From: Suilimivivens aceti
GTDB taxonomy: Bacteria; Bacillota; Clostridia; Lachnospirales; Lachnospiraceae
Length of the DNA stretch: 64,000 nt
Reading direction: 5' to 3'
Assembly: GCF_025567405.1 (NCBI RefSeq)
Contig: NZ_JAOQKJ010000005.1
Coordinates: 124,001-188,000, forward strand
The notes under the pieces are model-generated. The model was not told where the DNA came from, did not search any database, and saw nothing but the letters and a program-made list of their open reading frames with translations. This document shows positions 46,756 to 55,090 of this stretch, in pieces. Numbering within the stretch: the stretch's first letter is position 1; each line of letters begins with the position of its first letter. Made by a program: the position numbers and the translations under genes.

Positions 46756-46851
46756 GGGTGGAAAATCATAATTTTCAAATGGGTGGCAAAATCTTATTTT
46801 GGGTGGATGAAATCCTTCTGTTTTTTCAATTCCGGGTGGAAATTTCCACCC
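46756..46851 (-). repeat. GGGTGG repeat array ending in a palindrome (array 2)
   Basis: GGGTGG begins at 46756, 46781, 46801 and 46834, steps of 25, 20 and 33 bases. The last copy forms the perfect 18-bp palindrome GGGTGGAAATTTCCACCC (46834-46851). The geometry matches array 1 (36634-36726), although the repeat word differs. Confidence 0.75.
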
Positions 46852-46860
46852 AAGATACAA

Positions 46861-46896
46861 AAAAAGCAGCAATGACTATTTCAATCATTACTGCTT
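46861..46896 (-). terminator. Terminator of tRNA-Arg
   Basis: AAGCAGCAATGA (46864-46875) pairs with TCATTACTGCTT (46885-46896); T-rich on the minus strand. It lies 10 bases after the tRNA 3' end. Confidence 0.75.
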
Positions 46897-46905
46897 CGAA
46901 CTGAT

Positions 46906-46976
46906 GTTCCCGGCGGGAATCGAACCCACAATTACAGCTTAGGAGGCTATTGTTATATCCATTTAACTACGAGAAC
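46906..46976 (-). tRNA. tRNA-Arg (anticodon CCT)
   Basis: Complete 71-base cloverleaf on the minus strand: acceptor GTTCTCG/CGGGAAC (one G-T), D-stem GTTA/TAAC, anticodon stem ATAGC/GCTGT with loop CTCCTAA, T-arm GTGGG-TTCGATT-CCCGC. CCA is not encoded. It decodes the AGG codon. Flanking remnants show that this family of tRNA gene has been an integration target. Confidence 0.9.
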
Positions 46977-47153
46977 AAATGCCGTATTTCCGGGCTTTTT
47001 CGACCCTTTGGCTCCGGCTGCCATCATTTATAACTCCAACACTTTCGTGATGAATTATCTCTTTCTTATCTCTTCTGATTTTTCAGATTTCGCTTCCTTA
47101 AGTGACCCTCAAACGCTACCCTTTTTCTTCAAAAGGGTTCCGCCATGGTTCTA
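46977..47153. other. Short remnant between tRNA-Arg and a second tRNA 5' half
   Basis: About 177 bases bounded on both sides by the tRNA-Arg anticodon-loop core. I see no gene. It includes an AACCCTTTT / AAAAGGGTT-type inverted segment near 47120-47140. Probably what is left of an inserted element. Confidence 0.4.
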
Positions 47154-47193
47154 CCTTAGGAGGCGCTTGTTATATCCATTTAACTATGGGAAC
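47154..47193 (-). other. 5' half of a second tRNA-Arg(CCT) gene
   Basis: On the minus strand it reads GTTCCCA, TAGTTAAATGGATATAACA and then GC-CTCCTAAG, and stops matching a tRNA right after the anticodon loop. Acceptor and D-arm are intact and a good promoter precedes it. The 3' half with matching TGGGAAC acceptor is not present in the window. Confidence 0.7.
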
Positions 47194-47209
47194 ATTTTCA
47201 TACCTTTTT

Positions 47210-47238
47210 AGTTTAGCATATTTATGAACCGCTCGCAA
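47210..47238 (-). promoter_or_regulatory. Promoter of the tRNA-Arg locus
   Basis: Minus-strand TTGCGA (47238-47233), 17-base spacer, TAAACT (47215-47210), 17 bases before the tRNA 5' half. Confidence 0.6.
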
Positions 47239-47265
47239 CAGTAATTTCGCCACTACACACATTCT

Positions 47266-48165
47266 CTACACATTTTCATTTGGGAAATTAATATAGCCCT
47301 GCATCCAGATCATACCCTTGAACCGCCGTCCTACTGCTGGTTCTCCATAGAGATCTTCCTGATTGATGCACATCTCAAAAATAAGATCATTACAATTCAG
47401 GGTCATCTGATAGATTTCTTCTCCGGTCAGCTTATTTTTAACCAGATTGCAGTCCACGATCTCTGCCAGGATAGAATACTGGTCACATTCCACGCCATAG
47501 GGCATGAAATAGGTATCAACCAGACTGAATACATCTTCCTGCTGAATTCTCCTGGAAATGGTCGTATAAGTGTCCATATCCTCCAGAGTCAGACTTTCAA
47601 TCGCTTCTTCGTCACCTTTTCTGGCAGCATTAATAAGCTGGCTTCTGTTGATCGATGTATTTCTGTTTTTGATCAGATCCTTTTCTGTTTTCATCAGGGG
47701 CATCATGATCACCCCATGCGTGGAAAGCGCAGAAAGTGTCAGTGTCGTTCCTTGGACAGGCAGCATCCCGGCATTCTGGACTTTGATATAAGTAACCATA
47801 TTCTGCAAATAGAAGATCAAAGAAACGCCGATCTTTACATCATCGCAGACTCCGGCATAGCTTTCCTGCGCAGCATGCCGCTCTACAGTCACATCTTCCT
47901 CTGAACTGATCATGTTCCCTTTAAAGTAGGGGAAATAGTAGTCAAATGTGAACCTGTCATCTTCATCGAATTCTCCACAGACTGCTATTCCCATCCTCTC
48001 GGCAAAATCCATGCCAAAAACAGCAAGAAGCGTCTTTTCTCCGTTGGAAGTATATGCTCTGTCTGTTCCGTTCACCACAATATCTGTCAGGATCTTCTGC
48101 AGTTCTTTCCTGTCTTTTATTTTGCTGAAGCCAATCGCTCTCAGATATTTATGCAAGAATTTCAC
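47266..48165 (-). CDS. DUF3881 family protein
   Basis: 299-aa cytoplasmic protein starting MKFLHKYLRAIGFSKIKDRK, the conserved start of DUF3881, a family largely restricted to Lachnospiraceae and commonly found next to serS. No catalytic motif or membrane segment visible. It starts 28 bases after serS, with an AGGTGAAATT-type ribosome site (GGGAGGTGAAA). Function unknown. Confidence 0.82.
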   Translation of the reverse strand: MKFLHKYLRAIGFSKIKDRKELQKILTDIVVNGTDRAYTSNGEKTLLAVFGMDFAERMGIAVCGEFDEDDRFTFDYYFPYFKGNMISSEEDVTVERHAAQESYAGVCDDVKIGVSLIFYLQNMVTYIKVQNAGMLPVQGTTLTLSALSTHGVIMMPLMKTEKDLIKNRNTSINRSQLINAARKGDEEAIESLTLEDMDTYTTISRRIQQEDVFSLVDTYFMPYGVECDQYSILAEIVDCNLVKNKLTGEEIYQMTLNCNDLIFEMCINQEDLYGEPAVGRRFKGMIWMQGYINFPNENV

Positions 48166-48193
48166 CTCCCATTTTCTTTAATCAGTCTTTAAT

Positions 48194-49471
48194 TTATCTG
48201 ATTTCCTTCATACCACCCATGTAAGGCTGAAGAACTTCAGGAATCTTCACGCTTCCATCTGCCTGAAGATTATTCTCCAGAAATGCGATCAGCATTCTCG
48301 GAGGAGCAACCACTGTATTATTTAATGTATGTGCAAAATACTTTCCGTTTTCGCCATTTACTCTGATCTTCAGTCTTCTTGCCTGTGCATCACCAAGATT
48401 AGAACAGCTTCCTACTTCAAAATACTTCTGCTGTCTGGGTGACCATGCTTCTACGTCATAGGACTTCACCTTCAGATCTGCCAGATCTCCGGAACAGCAC
48501 TCAATAGTTCTTACCGGAATATCCATGGAACGGAACAGATCTACAGTATTCTGCCACAGCTTATCAAACCACATTGCAGAATCCTCCGGCTTGCAGACAA
48601 CAATCATTTCCTGCTTCTCAAACTGATGGATCCTGTAAACGCCTCTTTCTTCAATACCATGTGCTCCCTTTTCTTTTCTGAAGCAGGGTGAATAACTGGT
48701 AAGTGTCTTGGGAAGCTCTGCCTCGGGAACGATAGTATCGATAAACTTACCGATCATGGAATGTTCACTGGTTCCGATCAGATAAAGATCCTCACCTTCG
48801 ATCTTATACATCATGGCATCCATTTCTGCAAAGCTCATGACACCGGTTACTACATTGCTTCTGATCATGAAGGGAGGTACACAATAAGTAAATCCTCTGC
48901 CAATCATAAAATCTCTTGCATAAGAAATTACTGCCGAATGTAATCTTGCGATATCACCCATCAGATAATAGAATCCGTTTCCGGCTACCTTTCTCGCACT
49001 GTCAAGATCAATACCATTAAATCTTTCCATGATTTCTGTATGATATGGAATTTCAAAATCAGGAACAACAGGCTCACCGTATCTGGTAATTTCAACATTT
49101 TCCGTATCATCCTTACCGATTGGAACACTGGGATCGATGATATTGGGAATTACCATCATGATCTTTGTTACCTTTTCTTCCAGTTTCTTTTCTTTCTCTT
49201 CCAGTTCTACCAGTCTCCTGGCACCTGCAGCAACCTCTGCCTTCCTGGCTTCGGCCTCCTCCTTCTTGCCCTGTGCCATCAATGCTCCGATTTCCTTGGA
49301 GAGCTTATTTCTGTTTGCTCTCAGGTCATCTGCTTCCTGCTTTGTCTTTCTGCTTTCCTCATCCAGAGCGATTACTTCATCAACAAGGGGAAGCTTACTG
49401 TCCTGAAACTTCTTCTTGATATTTTCTTTCACTGCCTCAGGATTTTCTCTTAAAAATTTGATGTCTATCAT
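48194..49471 (-). CDS. serS: Seryl-tRNA synthetase
   Basis: 425-aa class II synthetase that charges tRNA-Ser. The N-terminal coiled-coil arm (about 30-105) binds the long variable arm of tRNA-Ser. Motif 2 is FRKEKGAHGIEERGVYRIHQ and motif 3 lies near NGENGKYFAHTLNNT, then APPRMLIAFLEN. Length is normal. Only about 60 bases separate it from the upstream gene, so no T-box leader is present. Confidence 0.97.
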   Translation of the reverse strand: MIDIKFLRENPEAVKENIKKKFQDSKLPLVDEVIALDEESRKTKQEADDLRANRNKLSKEIGALMAQGKKEEAEARKAEVAAGARRLVELEEKEKKLEEKVTKIMMVIPNIIDPSVPIGKDDTENVEITRYGEPVVPDFEIPYHTEIMERFNGIDLDSARKVAGNGFYYLMGDIARLHSAVISYARDFMIGRGFTYCVPPFMIRSNVVTGVMSFAEMDAMMYKIEGEDLYLIGTSEHSMIGKFIDTIVPEAELPKTLTSYSPCFRKEKGAHGIEERGVYRIHQFEKQEMIVVCKPEDSAMWFDKLWQNTVDLFRSMDIPVRTIECCSGDLADLKVKSYDVEAWSPRQQKYFEVGSCSNLGDAQARRLKIRVNGENGKYFAHTLNNTVVAPPRMLIAFLENNLQADGSVKIPEVLQPYMGGMKEIR

Positions 49472-49533
49472 AATAAAGACTCCTCTCTATAAAATACGCT
49501 TTTAATATTGTAATGTTATTATGTAACCTATTT

Positions 49534-50586
49534 TTATTCAAGTACTTTTTCTACAAAAATGCTCGTTTTCTGCGTAAGATCTATGATTCTATCCTCTGCA
49601 GATCCATTATCACCCTGGCTTGCTTCCAGTCTGATCACCGGTCTATCCGGGAACCCTTTACTCTGCTTCAGTACTGTTCCCCTCTTTCCATTATTCAGAA
49701 GAACCTTGCTTCCTACCGGGTAAACGGCTACAAACTCCAAAAAAATATCTACGATATCTGAATCGAAAGAAACTCCTCTATATGCCTTCAGATATTCTAC
49801 TGCCTGATAAACCTTTTCTCTCCGATAGCCAATCCCACAGATCATTTCATCAAAAACATCACAAACACTTACAATTCCAATTTCCTTTCGAACCTCTGCC
49901 GGTCTGATTGGAAATCCATTTCTGTCTTTTCTTTCATGATGATAAAGAACGATCTGTTTTACCAGACCTGAAATCCAATCCTCATCCTTCAGTGCCACAT
50001 ATCCATACACCGGATGTTTTCGATATTCTGCTGCTTCCGTTTCTGTCATCTCATGAACATTTCTGTTTACATAATTAATTGGAAGATACCTAAGTCCGAT
50101 ATCATGAAGAAGACATCCGGCAGCAATATCATGAACTGTACTTTTGTCAATTTTCATCCGAAGTGCTGTAAGTGTTGCAAGTGAACATACGTTCACTGAA
50201 TGCTCATAGATATCTGAGCTTCTCTCCTTAATATCATAAATTTTTTCAACGATCCTGTTTTCTTCCAGCACACTCATAATAATATGATCTGCTGTTTCAG
50301 ACAGTTTCATCAGTTCTTTATTTTTTGAATACAAATGTCTTTCCATGATATGCTTCACTTTATCATGGAACTCATTCTCCAGACTCGTCTTCAGAAGCAG
50401 CACTTCATTCTTCTCTTCCAGCTTTTCCTCAATATAAACCTCTGTGATTCCCAGACTGTTTATTTTTGCAATATACTCCGGTCTCAAAACAATCCCTGCT
50501 GAAAGAAGTACCTTAAGTTCTGATGTGAGAATATCCTTTGCCAGAATTTCTCCGCCTGTTAATTCTTGTATCTTACAAAGCTTCAT
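49534..50586 (-). CDS. HD-GYP domain phosphohydrolase
   Basis: 350 aa. The N-terminal region (about 1-60) is typical of proteins with a small beta domain ahead of HD-GYP. The catalytic domain (about 120-300) has GCLLHDIGLRYLP and HHERKDRNGFP. The last motif is a variant of HHExxDGxGYP, with Arg-Asn for Gly and Phe for Tyr, so specificity for c-di-GMP is less certain. It lies between serS and DUF4446, the usual setting in Lachnospiraceae. Confidence 0.85.
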   Translation of the reverse strand: MKLCKIQELTGGEILAKDILTSELKVLLSAGIVLRPEYIAKINSLGITEVYIEEKLEEKNEVLLLKTSLENEFHDKVKHIMERHLYSKNKELMKLSETADHIIMSVLEENRIVEKIYDIKERSSDIYEHSVNVCSLATLTALRMKIDKSTVHDIAAGCLLHDIGLRYLPINYVNRNVHEMTETEAAEYRKHPVYGYVALKDEDWISGLVKQIVLYHHERKDRNGFPIRPAEVRKEIGIVSVCDVFDEMICGIGYRREKVYQAVEYLKAYRGVSFDSDIVDIFLEFVAVYPVGSKVLLNNGKRGTVLKQSKGFPDRPVIRLEASQGDNGSAEDRIIDLTQKTSIFVEKVLE

Positions 50587-50606
50587 CTTACCTCAATTAC
50601 TCCGAT

Positions 50607-51122
50607 TTACTCTGTTTTTTCCATTGCCATCTCTAATGCCTGTTTTTCTTCTTCACCAAGAGAGATTGCACATTCTCCGTTTATGATTTCTTTTGTATAG
50701 GAATAACAACCATCTGCACTGTGTACCGAATTCAGAACAAATCCGTTGTTATTCTCATCCAGAAGGGCAAGACTGAAGCTCAGCTTTCCACCCATCTGAT
50801 TAAACGCATCATATTTAATTATTCCAATTTTCTGGAAGGTTGATTCCATTCTCTTATATAAAGTATGGATATCTTTTTTATTTTTTTCAATGGATGATTT
50901 CAGAAACCGGTTATCCTCAAAGAGACCTGATATTTCATCTTCAAGACTCTTCGCACTCTTACCTGTCATGAACCTTGCATATTTCTTTTTCATTTTAGAA
51001 ATAGCCCGCATGTTTATAATATTCCATATGATCAACAGAATAATGACTATAAGCATGACAGTAATGACAATTCCCAGATCCAGATTTCCTAATCCCAAAC
51101 TGCTTAAAAAGGAATTATTCAT
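50607..51122 (-). CDS. DUF4446 family protein
   Basis: 171 aa. One N-terminal membrane helix (about 17-37), a coiled-coil (about 45-95) and a C-terminal beta domain starting KIGIIKYDAFNQMGGKLSFS, then ALLDENNNGFVLNSVHS, the DUF4446 hallmark. Conserved next to parB in Clostridia and Bacilli. Function unknown. Confidence 0.86.
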   Translation of the reverse strand: MNNSFLSSLGLGNLDLGIVITVMLIVIILLIIWNIINMRAISKMKKKYARFMTGKSAKSLEDEISGLFEDNRFLKSSIEKNKKDIHTLYKRMESTFQKIGIIKYDAFNQMGGKLSFSLALLDENNNGFVLNSVHSADGCYSYTKEIINGECAISLGEEEKQALEMAMEKTE

Positions 51123-51159
51123 CTTCTTTTGTACCTTTCTCTGTCAATTTTTTCTGATA

Positions 51160-52071
51160 TTAATTTTGTCTTGTGAGCATATCAACGAGCTTGTCCAGGT
51201 CATCATGGTTGTAGAATTCAATTTCAATTTTTCCTGCACCATTTCCTTTACCACTAATTGAAACCTTTGTACTCAGTTTTTCTTTCAGTCTGTCCTCAAT
51301 ATCCTGGTAAATAATTTCAAGACTCTTGTCTGTTTCATTTGGTTTTCTTAATTTTGTAGTTGATGGTTTACCAATATTCTTTACCAGCTTCTCTACGTCA
51401 CGAACACTTAATTTCTCATCAAAAATTTTCTGTGCAATATTATATTGCTCTTCCGGATCCTCAATTCCAATTAAAGCTCTTGCATGACCGGTTGAGATCA
51501 TGCCATTAATTATCATCTGTTGAACTTCGTCACAGAGTTTAAGCAGACGCATGGAGTTTGTAACAGCAGTTCTGCTCTTAGATACTCTGTCAGCTACTTC
51601 GTCCTGTTTCAGATTAAACTCCGTTAACAGTCTCTTGTATGCCTGTGCTTCTTCAATAGGATTCAGATCCTCTCGCTGAATATTTTCAATCAGGGATATT
51701 TCAACAATTTCCTGATCTGTTAGGTTCTTGATTATAACAGGAACCTCTTTTAACCCTGCTTTTTTTGCAGCACGCCATCTTCTCTCTCCGGCTATGATCT
51801 CATAATAGCTTTTCCTATCCTGTACAAGGATCGGTTGCAAAAGTCCAAACTGTTTGATAGATTCAGCCAGTTCTTCCAGTGCATCTTCATCAAAATTTTT
51901 CCTGGGCTGCTCTCTGTTAGGTTCCACCTTTGTAATATTTACAATCGTTTCTCCTTCCAGCTTCTCTGTCTTTTCCTGCCTTGCCTTTGGCTCTGCCTTT
52001 TTGGAACTGACACTACCGAGTGATTCCGGTATTAAAGCATCCAGTCCCTTTCCCAATCCCCTAGCTGCCAT
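51160..52071 (-). CDS. parB: Chromosome-partitioning protein ParB (Spo0J)
   Basis: 303-aa CTP-dependent clamp that loads at parS and recruits SMC. N-terminal domain: LAESIKQFGLLQPILVQDR and IAGERRWRAAKKAG (the GERR nucleotide motif), then NIQREDLNPIEEA. Middle helix-turn-helix: LKQDEVADRVSKSRTAVTNS. C-terminal dimerisation domain about 245-303. It starts 3 bases after parA. Two perfect parS sites are 250-300 bases upstream of parA. Confidence 0.95.
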   Translation of the reverse strand: MAARGLGKGLDALIPESLGSVSSKKAEPKARQEKTEKLEGETIVNITKVEPNREQPRKNFDEDALEELAESIKQFGLLQPILVQDRKSYYEIIAGERRWRAAKKAGLKEVPVIIKNLTDQEIVEISLIENIQREDLNPIEEAQAYKRLLTEFNLKQDEVADRVSKSRTAVTNSMRLLKLCDEVQQMIINGMISTGHARALIGIEDPEEQYNIAQKIFDEKLSVRDVEKLVKNIGKPSTTKLRKPNETDKSLEIIYQDIEDRLKEKLSTKVSISGKGNGAGKIEIEFYNHDDLDKLVDMLTRQN

Positions 52072-52074
52072 ACT

Positions 52075-52842
52075 TTAATCTTCCTTTCTATTTATCACTT
52101 CTTCTGCTAAAGACATATATGCTTCTGCACCTGCTGATTTTGAATCATACATATTGATCGGTTGTCCATAGCTTGGTGCTTCTGCTAACCTGATATTTCT
52201 AGGAATCAATGTTTTAAAAACCTTTTGATTTAGATGACTTTTAACATTTTCAACAACCTGCATAGAAAGATTTGTTCTAGAATCATACATAGTAAATACA
52301 ACTCCTTCCATATCCAGATCCGGATTCAGTCTTTCTTTAACCAGATTTACTGTATGTATTAACTGGCTTAATCCTTCCAACGCATAATACTCACATTGAA
52401 TAGGAACAAGAACTGTATCTGCAGTTGTCATAGCATTAATTGTCAACATATTTAAAGAAGGAGGACAATCTATGATAATATAATCATAACTTTCTCTTAT
52501 CCACTCTACTTCTCTCTTCAGTATAAATTCCTTTCTGTCTACACCTATCAATTCAATCTCGGCAGCTGCCAGATTTACATTGGAAGGAATAATTGATACT
52601 CCGGGAATAACATCATTTAAAATACATTCCTTGATAGAGCACTCACTTAAAATCAATTCATAGATTGTGTTATCAAGATCATTCTTTTCTACACCAAATC
52701 CACTTGTTGTATTTCCCTGAGGATCTGTATCTATTACCAGAACCGATTTTCCTTTCTCAGCCAGAGATGCTGATAAATTGATAGAAGTCGTAGTCTTTCC
52801 TACTCCTCCCTTTTGATTTGCGATTGCAATCACTCTTCCCAT
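52075..52842 (-). CDS. parA: Chromosome-partitioning ATPase ParA (Soj)
   Basis: 255-aa deviant Walker ATPase. KGGVGKTTTSINL near the N-terminus carries the signature Lys, DTDPQGNTTSG is the A-prime motif and YDYIIIDCPPSL is Walker B. It moves ParB-parS complexes and in Bacillus also controls DnaA. Upstream lies a -10-like TATACT (minus strand, 52989-52984). Confidence 0.95.
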   Translation of the reverse strand: MGRVIAIANQKGGVGKTTTSINLSASLAEKGKSVLVIDTDPQGNTTSGFGVEKNDLDNTIYELILSECSIKECILNDVIPGVSIIPSNVNLAAAEIELIGVDRKEFILKREVEWIRESYDYIIIDCPPSLNMLTINAMTTADTVLVPIQCEYYALEGLSQLIHTVNLVKERLNPDLDMEGVVFTMYDSRTNLSMQVVENVKSHLNQKVFKTLIPRNIRLAEAPSYGQPINMYDSKSAGAEAYMSLAEEVINRKED

Positions 52843-53089
52843 AATTAGCTTTTTGTCCTTTCTTTTGGTCAGAACTCTTCTCTCTTTTTCAATTTTTCGT
52901 ACTTTATGATTATATCACTTCTTATTTTTTTATTCTACCGGATTTAAAAACTTGTATTTTTCAATTTTTTAACCCCTATATCTAGTATAGCGTTTTTGAT
53001 AATAAGCTACATATAATCAATGTTTCACGACCTTTTTTCTTCTGTTTTTGATGTTTCACAGGTTCTTACTACTAGATTTTGTATTAAAA

Positions 53090-53105
53090 TGTTTCACGTG
53101 AAACA
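53090..53105. promoter_or_regulatory. parS site 1
   Basis: TGTTTCACGTGAAACA, exact match to the 16-bp ParB loading palindrome. Confidence 0.96.
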
Positions 53106-53137
53106 TTATCTTGTGTTTTCTTTTTTAGCTTTAGAAA

Positions 53138-53153
53138 TGTTTCACGTGAAACA
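53138..53153. promoter_or_regulatory. parS site 2
   Basis: Second exact TGTTTCACGTGAAACA, 48 bases from the first. Confidence 0.96.
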
Positions 53154-53219
53154 TTATTATTAATCAAAATATCACTTAAAAAGGATCCGATCAATCAGGT
53201 CATTTTTCATATATATAGC

Positions 53220-53259
53220 AAAAAAGAGACATCTACCAGAACCCATGATAGTGTCTCTT
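53220..53259 (-). terminator. Terminator of the DegS/DegU-like operon
   Basis: AAGAGACA (53224-53231) pairs with TGTCTCTT (53252-53259); T-run on the minus strand at 53223-53220. It lies 23 bases after the regulator stop. Confidence 0.8.
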
Positions 53260-53281
53260 CATTAATCATTATCTTCTATTA

Positions 53282-53929
53282 TTAATTTTCATAAAGATTA
53301 ACAATATTATTCCTGATAGCAAATACTGCAGCCTGTGTTCTATCCGAAGCATCTATCTTTTTAAAGATATTAGAGATATGATTCTTAACCGTTCTTTCAC
53401 TGATATTCAAGTTCACAGCAATTTCTTTATTAAACATACCACAGGCAACCTGTGTAAGGATCTCTACCTCTCTTTTTGTAAGTGATGCAAGCTTTTCCCT
53501 ATCCATATCCCTGTTGATCAATCTGGAATTAAGAGCAGGAATTAAATTAGGCTGGATATAAGATCCTTCATCAATAACAGCATTAATAGCCTGTTTTAAC
53601 TCTGCAGATCCGGAATCTTTTAAAATATATCCATTAGCACCAATATCAACTGCCTTTACAAGGTACTCTACCTCACTATGTACTGTCAGTATTAAAACTT
53701 TGAGAGGATCATTCTTCTCCTTTAATTCCTTCAATACATCAATGCCATTCATATTCGGCATATTAATATCAAGAAGAAGAATATCGGGTTTTACATTCTT
53801 CAATTTTTCAAGACACTCAATTCCATCACTTGCCTCAGCAATTACTTTCATTGATCCATCAAATTCAAGCAGTTGTTTAATACCTTCTCTGATCAAAACA
53901 TGATCATCTGCAAGCATTACATTAATCAT
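53282..53929 (-). CDS. NarL/LuxR-type response regulator (DegU-like)
   Basis: 215 aa. Receiver: LADDHVLIREG, phospho-Asp in ILLLDINMPNMNG, KDSGSAE. LuxR-type helix-turn-helix (about 150-205): LTKREVEILTQVACGMFNKE, then ISERTVKNHISNIFKK, as in DegU. It starts 38 bases after the kinase stop. DegS/DegU pairs control motility, biofilm and secreted enzymes in Bacillus; the targets here are unknown. Confidence 0.9.
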   Translation of the reverse strand: MINVMLADDHVLIREGIKQLLEFDGSMKVIAEASDGIECLEKLKNVKPDILLLDINMPNMNGIDVLKELKEKNDPLKVLILTVHSEVEYLVKAVDIGANGYILKDSGSAELKQAINAVIDEGSYIQPNLIPALNSRLINRDMDREKLASLTKREVEILTQVACGMFNKEIAVNLNISERTVKNHISNIFKKIDASDRTQAAVFAIRNNIVNLYEN

Positions 53930-53967
53930 ATGTTTTTATTCCTCCAAGATAAGAAAAGCTAAAATTA

Positions 53968-54963
53968 TTAAGATGAAAAATTATAAGGAAAAGAAATAAA
54001 TATTCTTGTTCCTTCCCCAATATTAGAATTTATCTCAAAAATACCGCCAAGAAGAAATACTCTTTCCTGCATAACTGATATGCCAAAATGTTTATCTGCC
54101 GGACAGCCTTCTTCCTTAACGAATCCTTTTCCATTATCAATTACTTTGATAACCAGATGATCATCTGTTTTTTTAATAGATAATTCAACTTTGGAACCTT
54201 TGGAGTGTTTTACTGCATTTAACAATGCTTCATGAACTATCCTGTATACTGATACCAAAAATAACTGATAATTCTTCTGATCCTTTTCTACCTTTGTATC
54301 AAAAATATCAACATCAGATATAAAAGTAAATTCTGGGTTCTGAGTTTTCAGTGTATCAATCAGATTTTCTATACACTGATTAAAACCAAGATCATCAAAG
54401 GACATTGGTCTTAAATCAAACACCGTATCTCTAATCTCATCAATTGCCTTTTTTAGTGTCTGTGAACAGCTTTCCAATTCGAGTTTAGCCTGAATTGGAT
54501 CTTTATCAATATATAAAGAAGATAATTCCAGACCATGAATTAAATGAGTAAGATTTTGAATAGAAGAGTCATGTAACTCCCTGGCAATTCTTCCTCTTTC
54601 CTTTTCCTGCATATCCAGGATAATTAAATGAAGATTACCCTTTGTCTTCTTATGCTCTTCGATTAAAAAAGAAATTCTTTCAATATCTCCTTCTATTTTT
54701 CCTATCTTTTTATAATAGGAATCATTATCGATTTCTAATTTATCTTTTTCCTCTCTGACTTCTTTGATTTCTTCCCTATGTAAACTTTCTGCTGTTCTTG
54801 GAGAAAAAACTTTAAAATCAGATGCTTCTGTCATAGAATCTAAGAAGGTATCAATTTCTTTAATACGGTTAAGATTTTTAGATAGTTCTTTTTCAATTTT
54901 CTTTTTTTCCTGAAGCCTATCTTTTAAAAGCTCATCCAAGGTCTTCAGTTGATCATCATTCAT
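53968..54963 (-). CDS. Cytoplasmic sensor histidine kinase (DegS-like)
   Basis: 331 aa without membrane segments. The N-terminal coiled coil (about 1-115, Lys/Glu-rich) is followed by the HisKA_3 domain with RGRIARELHDSSIQNLTHLI (phospho-acceptor His in ELHD). The HATPase is of the DegS/NarX type, with HEALLNAVKHSKGS, DNGKGF and HFGISVMQERV. The DegS-type architecture points to an internal signal. Operon with the regulator downstream. Confidence 0.9.
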   Translation of the reverse strand: MNDDQLKTLDELLKDRLQEKKKIEKELSKNLNRIKEIDTFLDSMTEASDFKVFSPRTAESLHREEIKEVREEKDKLEIDNDSYYKKIGKIEGDIERISFLIEEHKKTKGNLHLIILDMQEKERGRIARELHDSSIQNLTHLIHGLELSSLYIDKDPIQAKLELESCSQTLKKAIDEIRDTVFDLRPMSFDDLGFNQCIENLIDTLKTQNPEFTFISDVDIFDTKVEKDQKNYQLFLVSVYRIVHEALLNAVKHSKGSKVELSIKKTDDHLVIKVIDNGKGFVKEEGCPADKHFGISVMQERVFLLGGIFEINSNIGEGTRIFISFPYNFSS

Positions 54964-55068
54964 GAGATATTATCCTAATCTAAGAATATAAAAATAATAT
55001 ATTCTATCATATACTAATTTCGACAATAAGAAAAGAAAAATTTTTCTTATACTTACCACAGAACATAT

Positions 55069-55090
55069 AATATGACATTAATGTCATATT
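55069..55090. repeat. 22-bp perfect palindrome at the rsmG stop
   Basis: AATATGACATT followed by AATGTCATATT, perfectly self-complementary, ending at the first base of the rsmG stop codon. There is no T-run, so it is more like an operator for the DegS-like gene promoter than a terminator. Confidence 0.55.

Larger units (their letters stand above)
52843..53223. other. Intergenic region with parS sites
   Basis: No gene. It contains the two perfect parS palindromes listed separately, plus two half-sites TGTTTCAC at 53021-53028 and 53052-53059, and the AT-rich promoter region of parAB. Confidence 0.6.
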
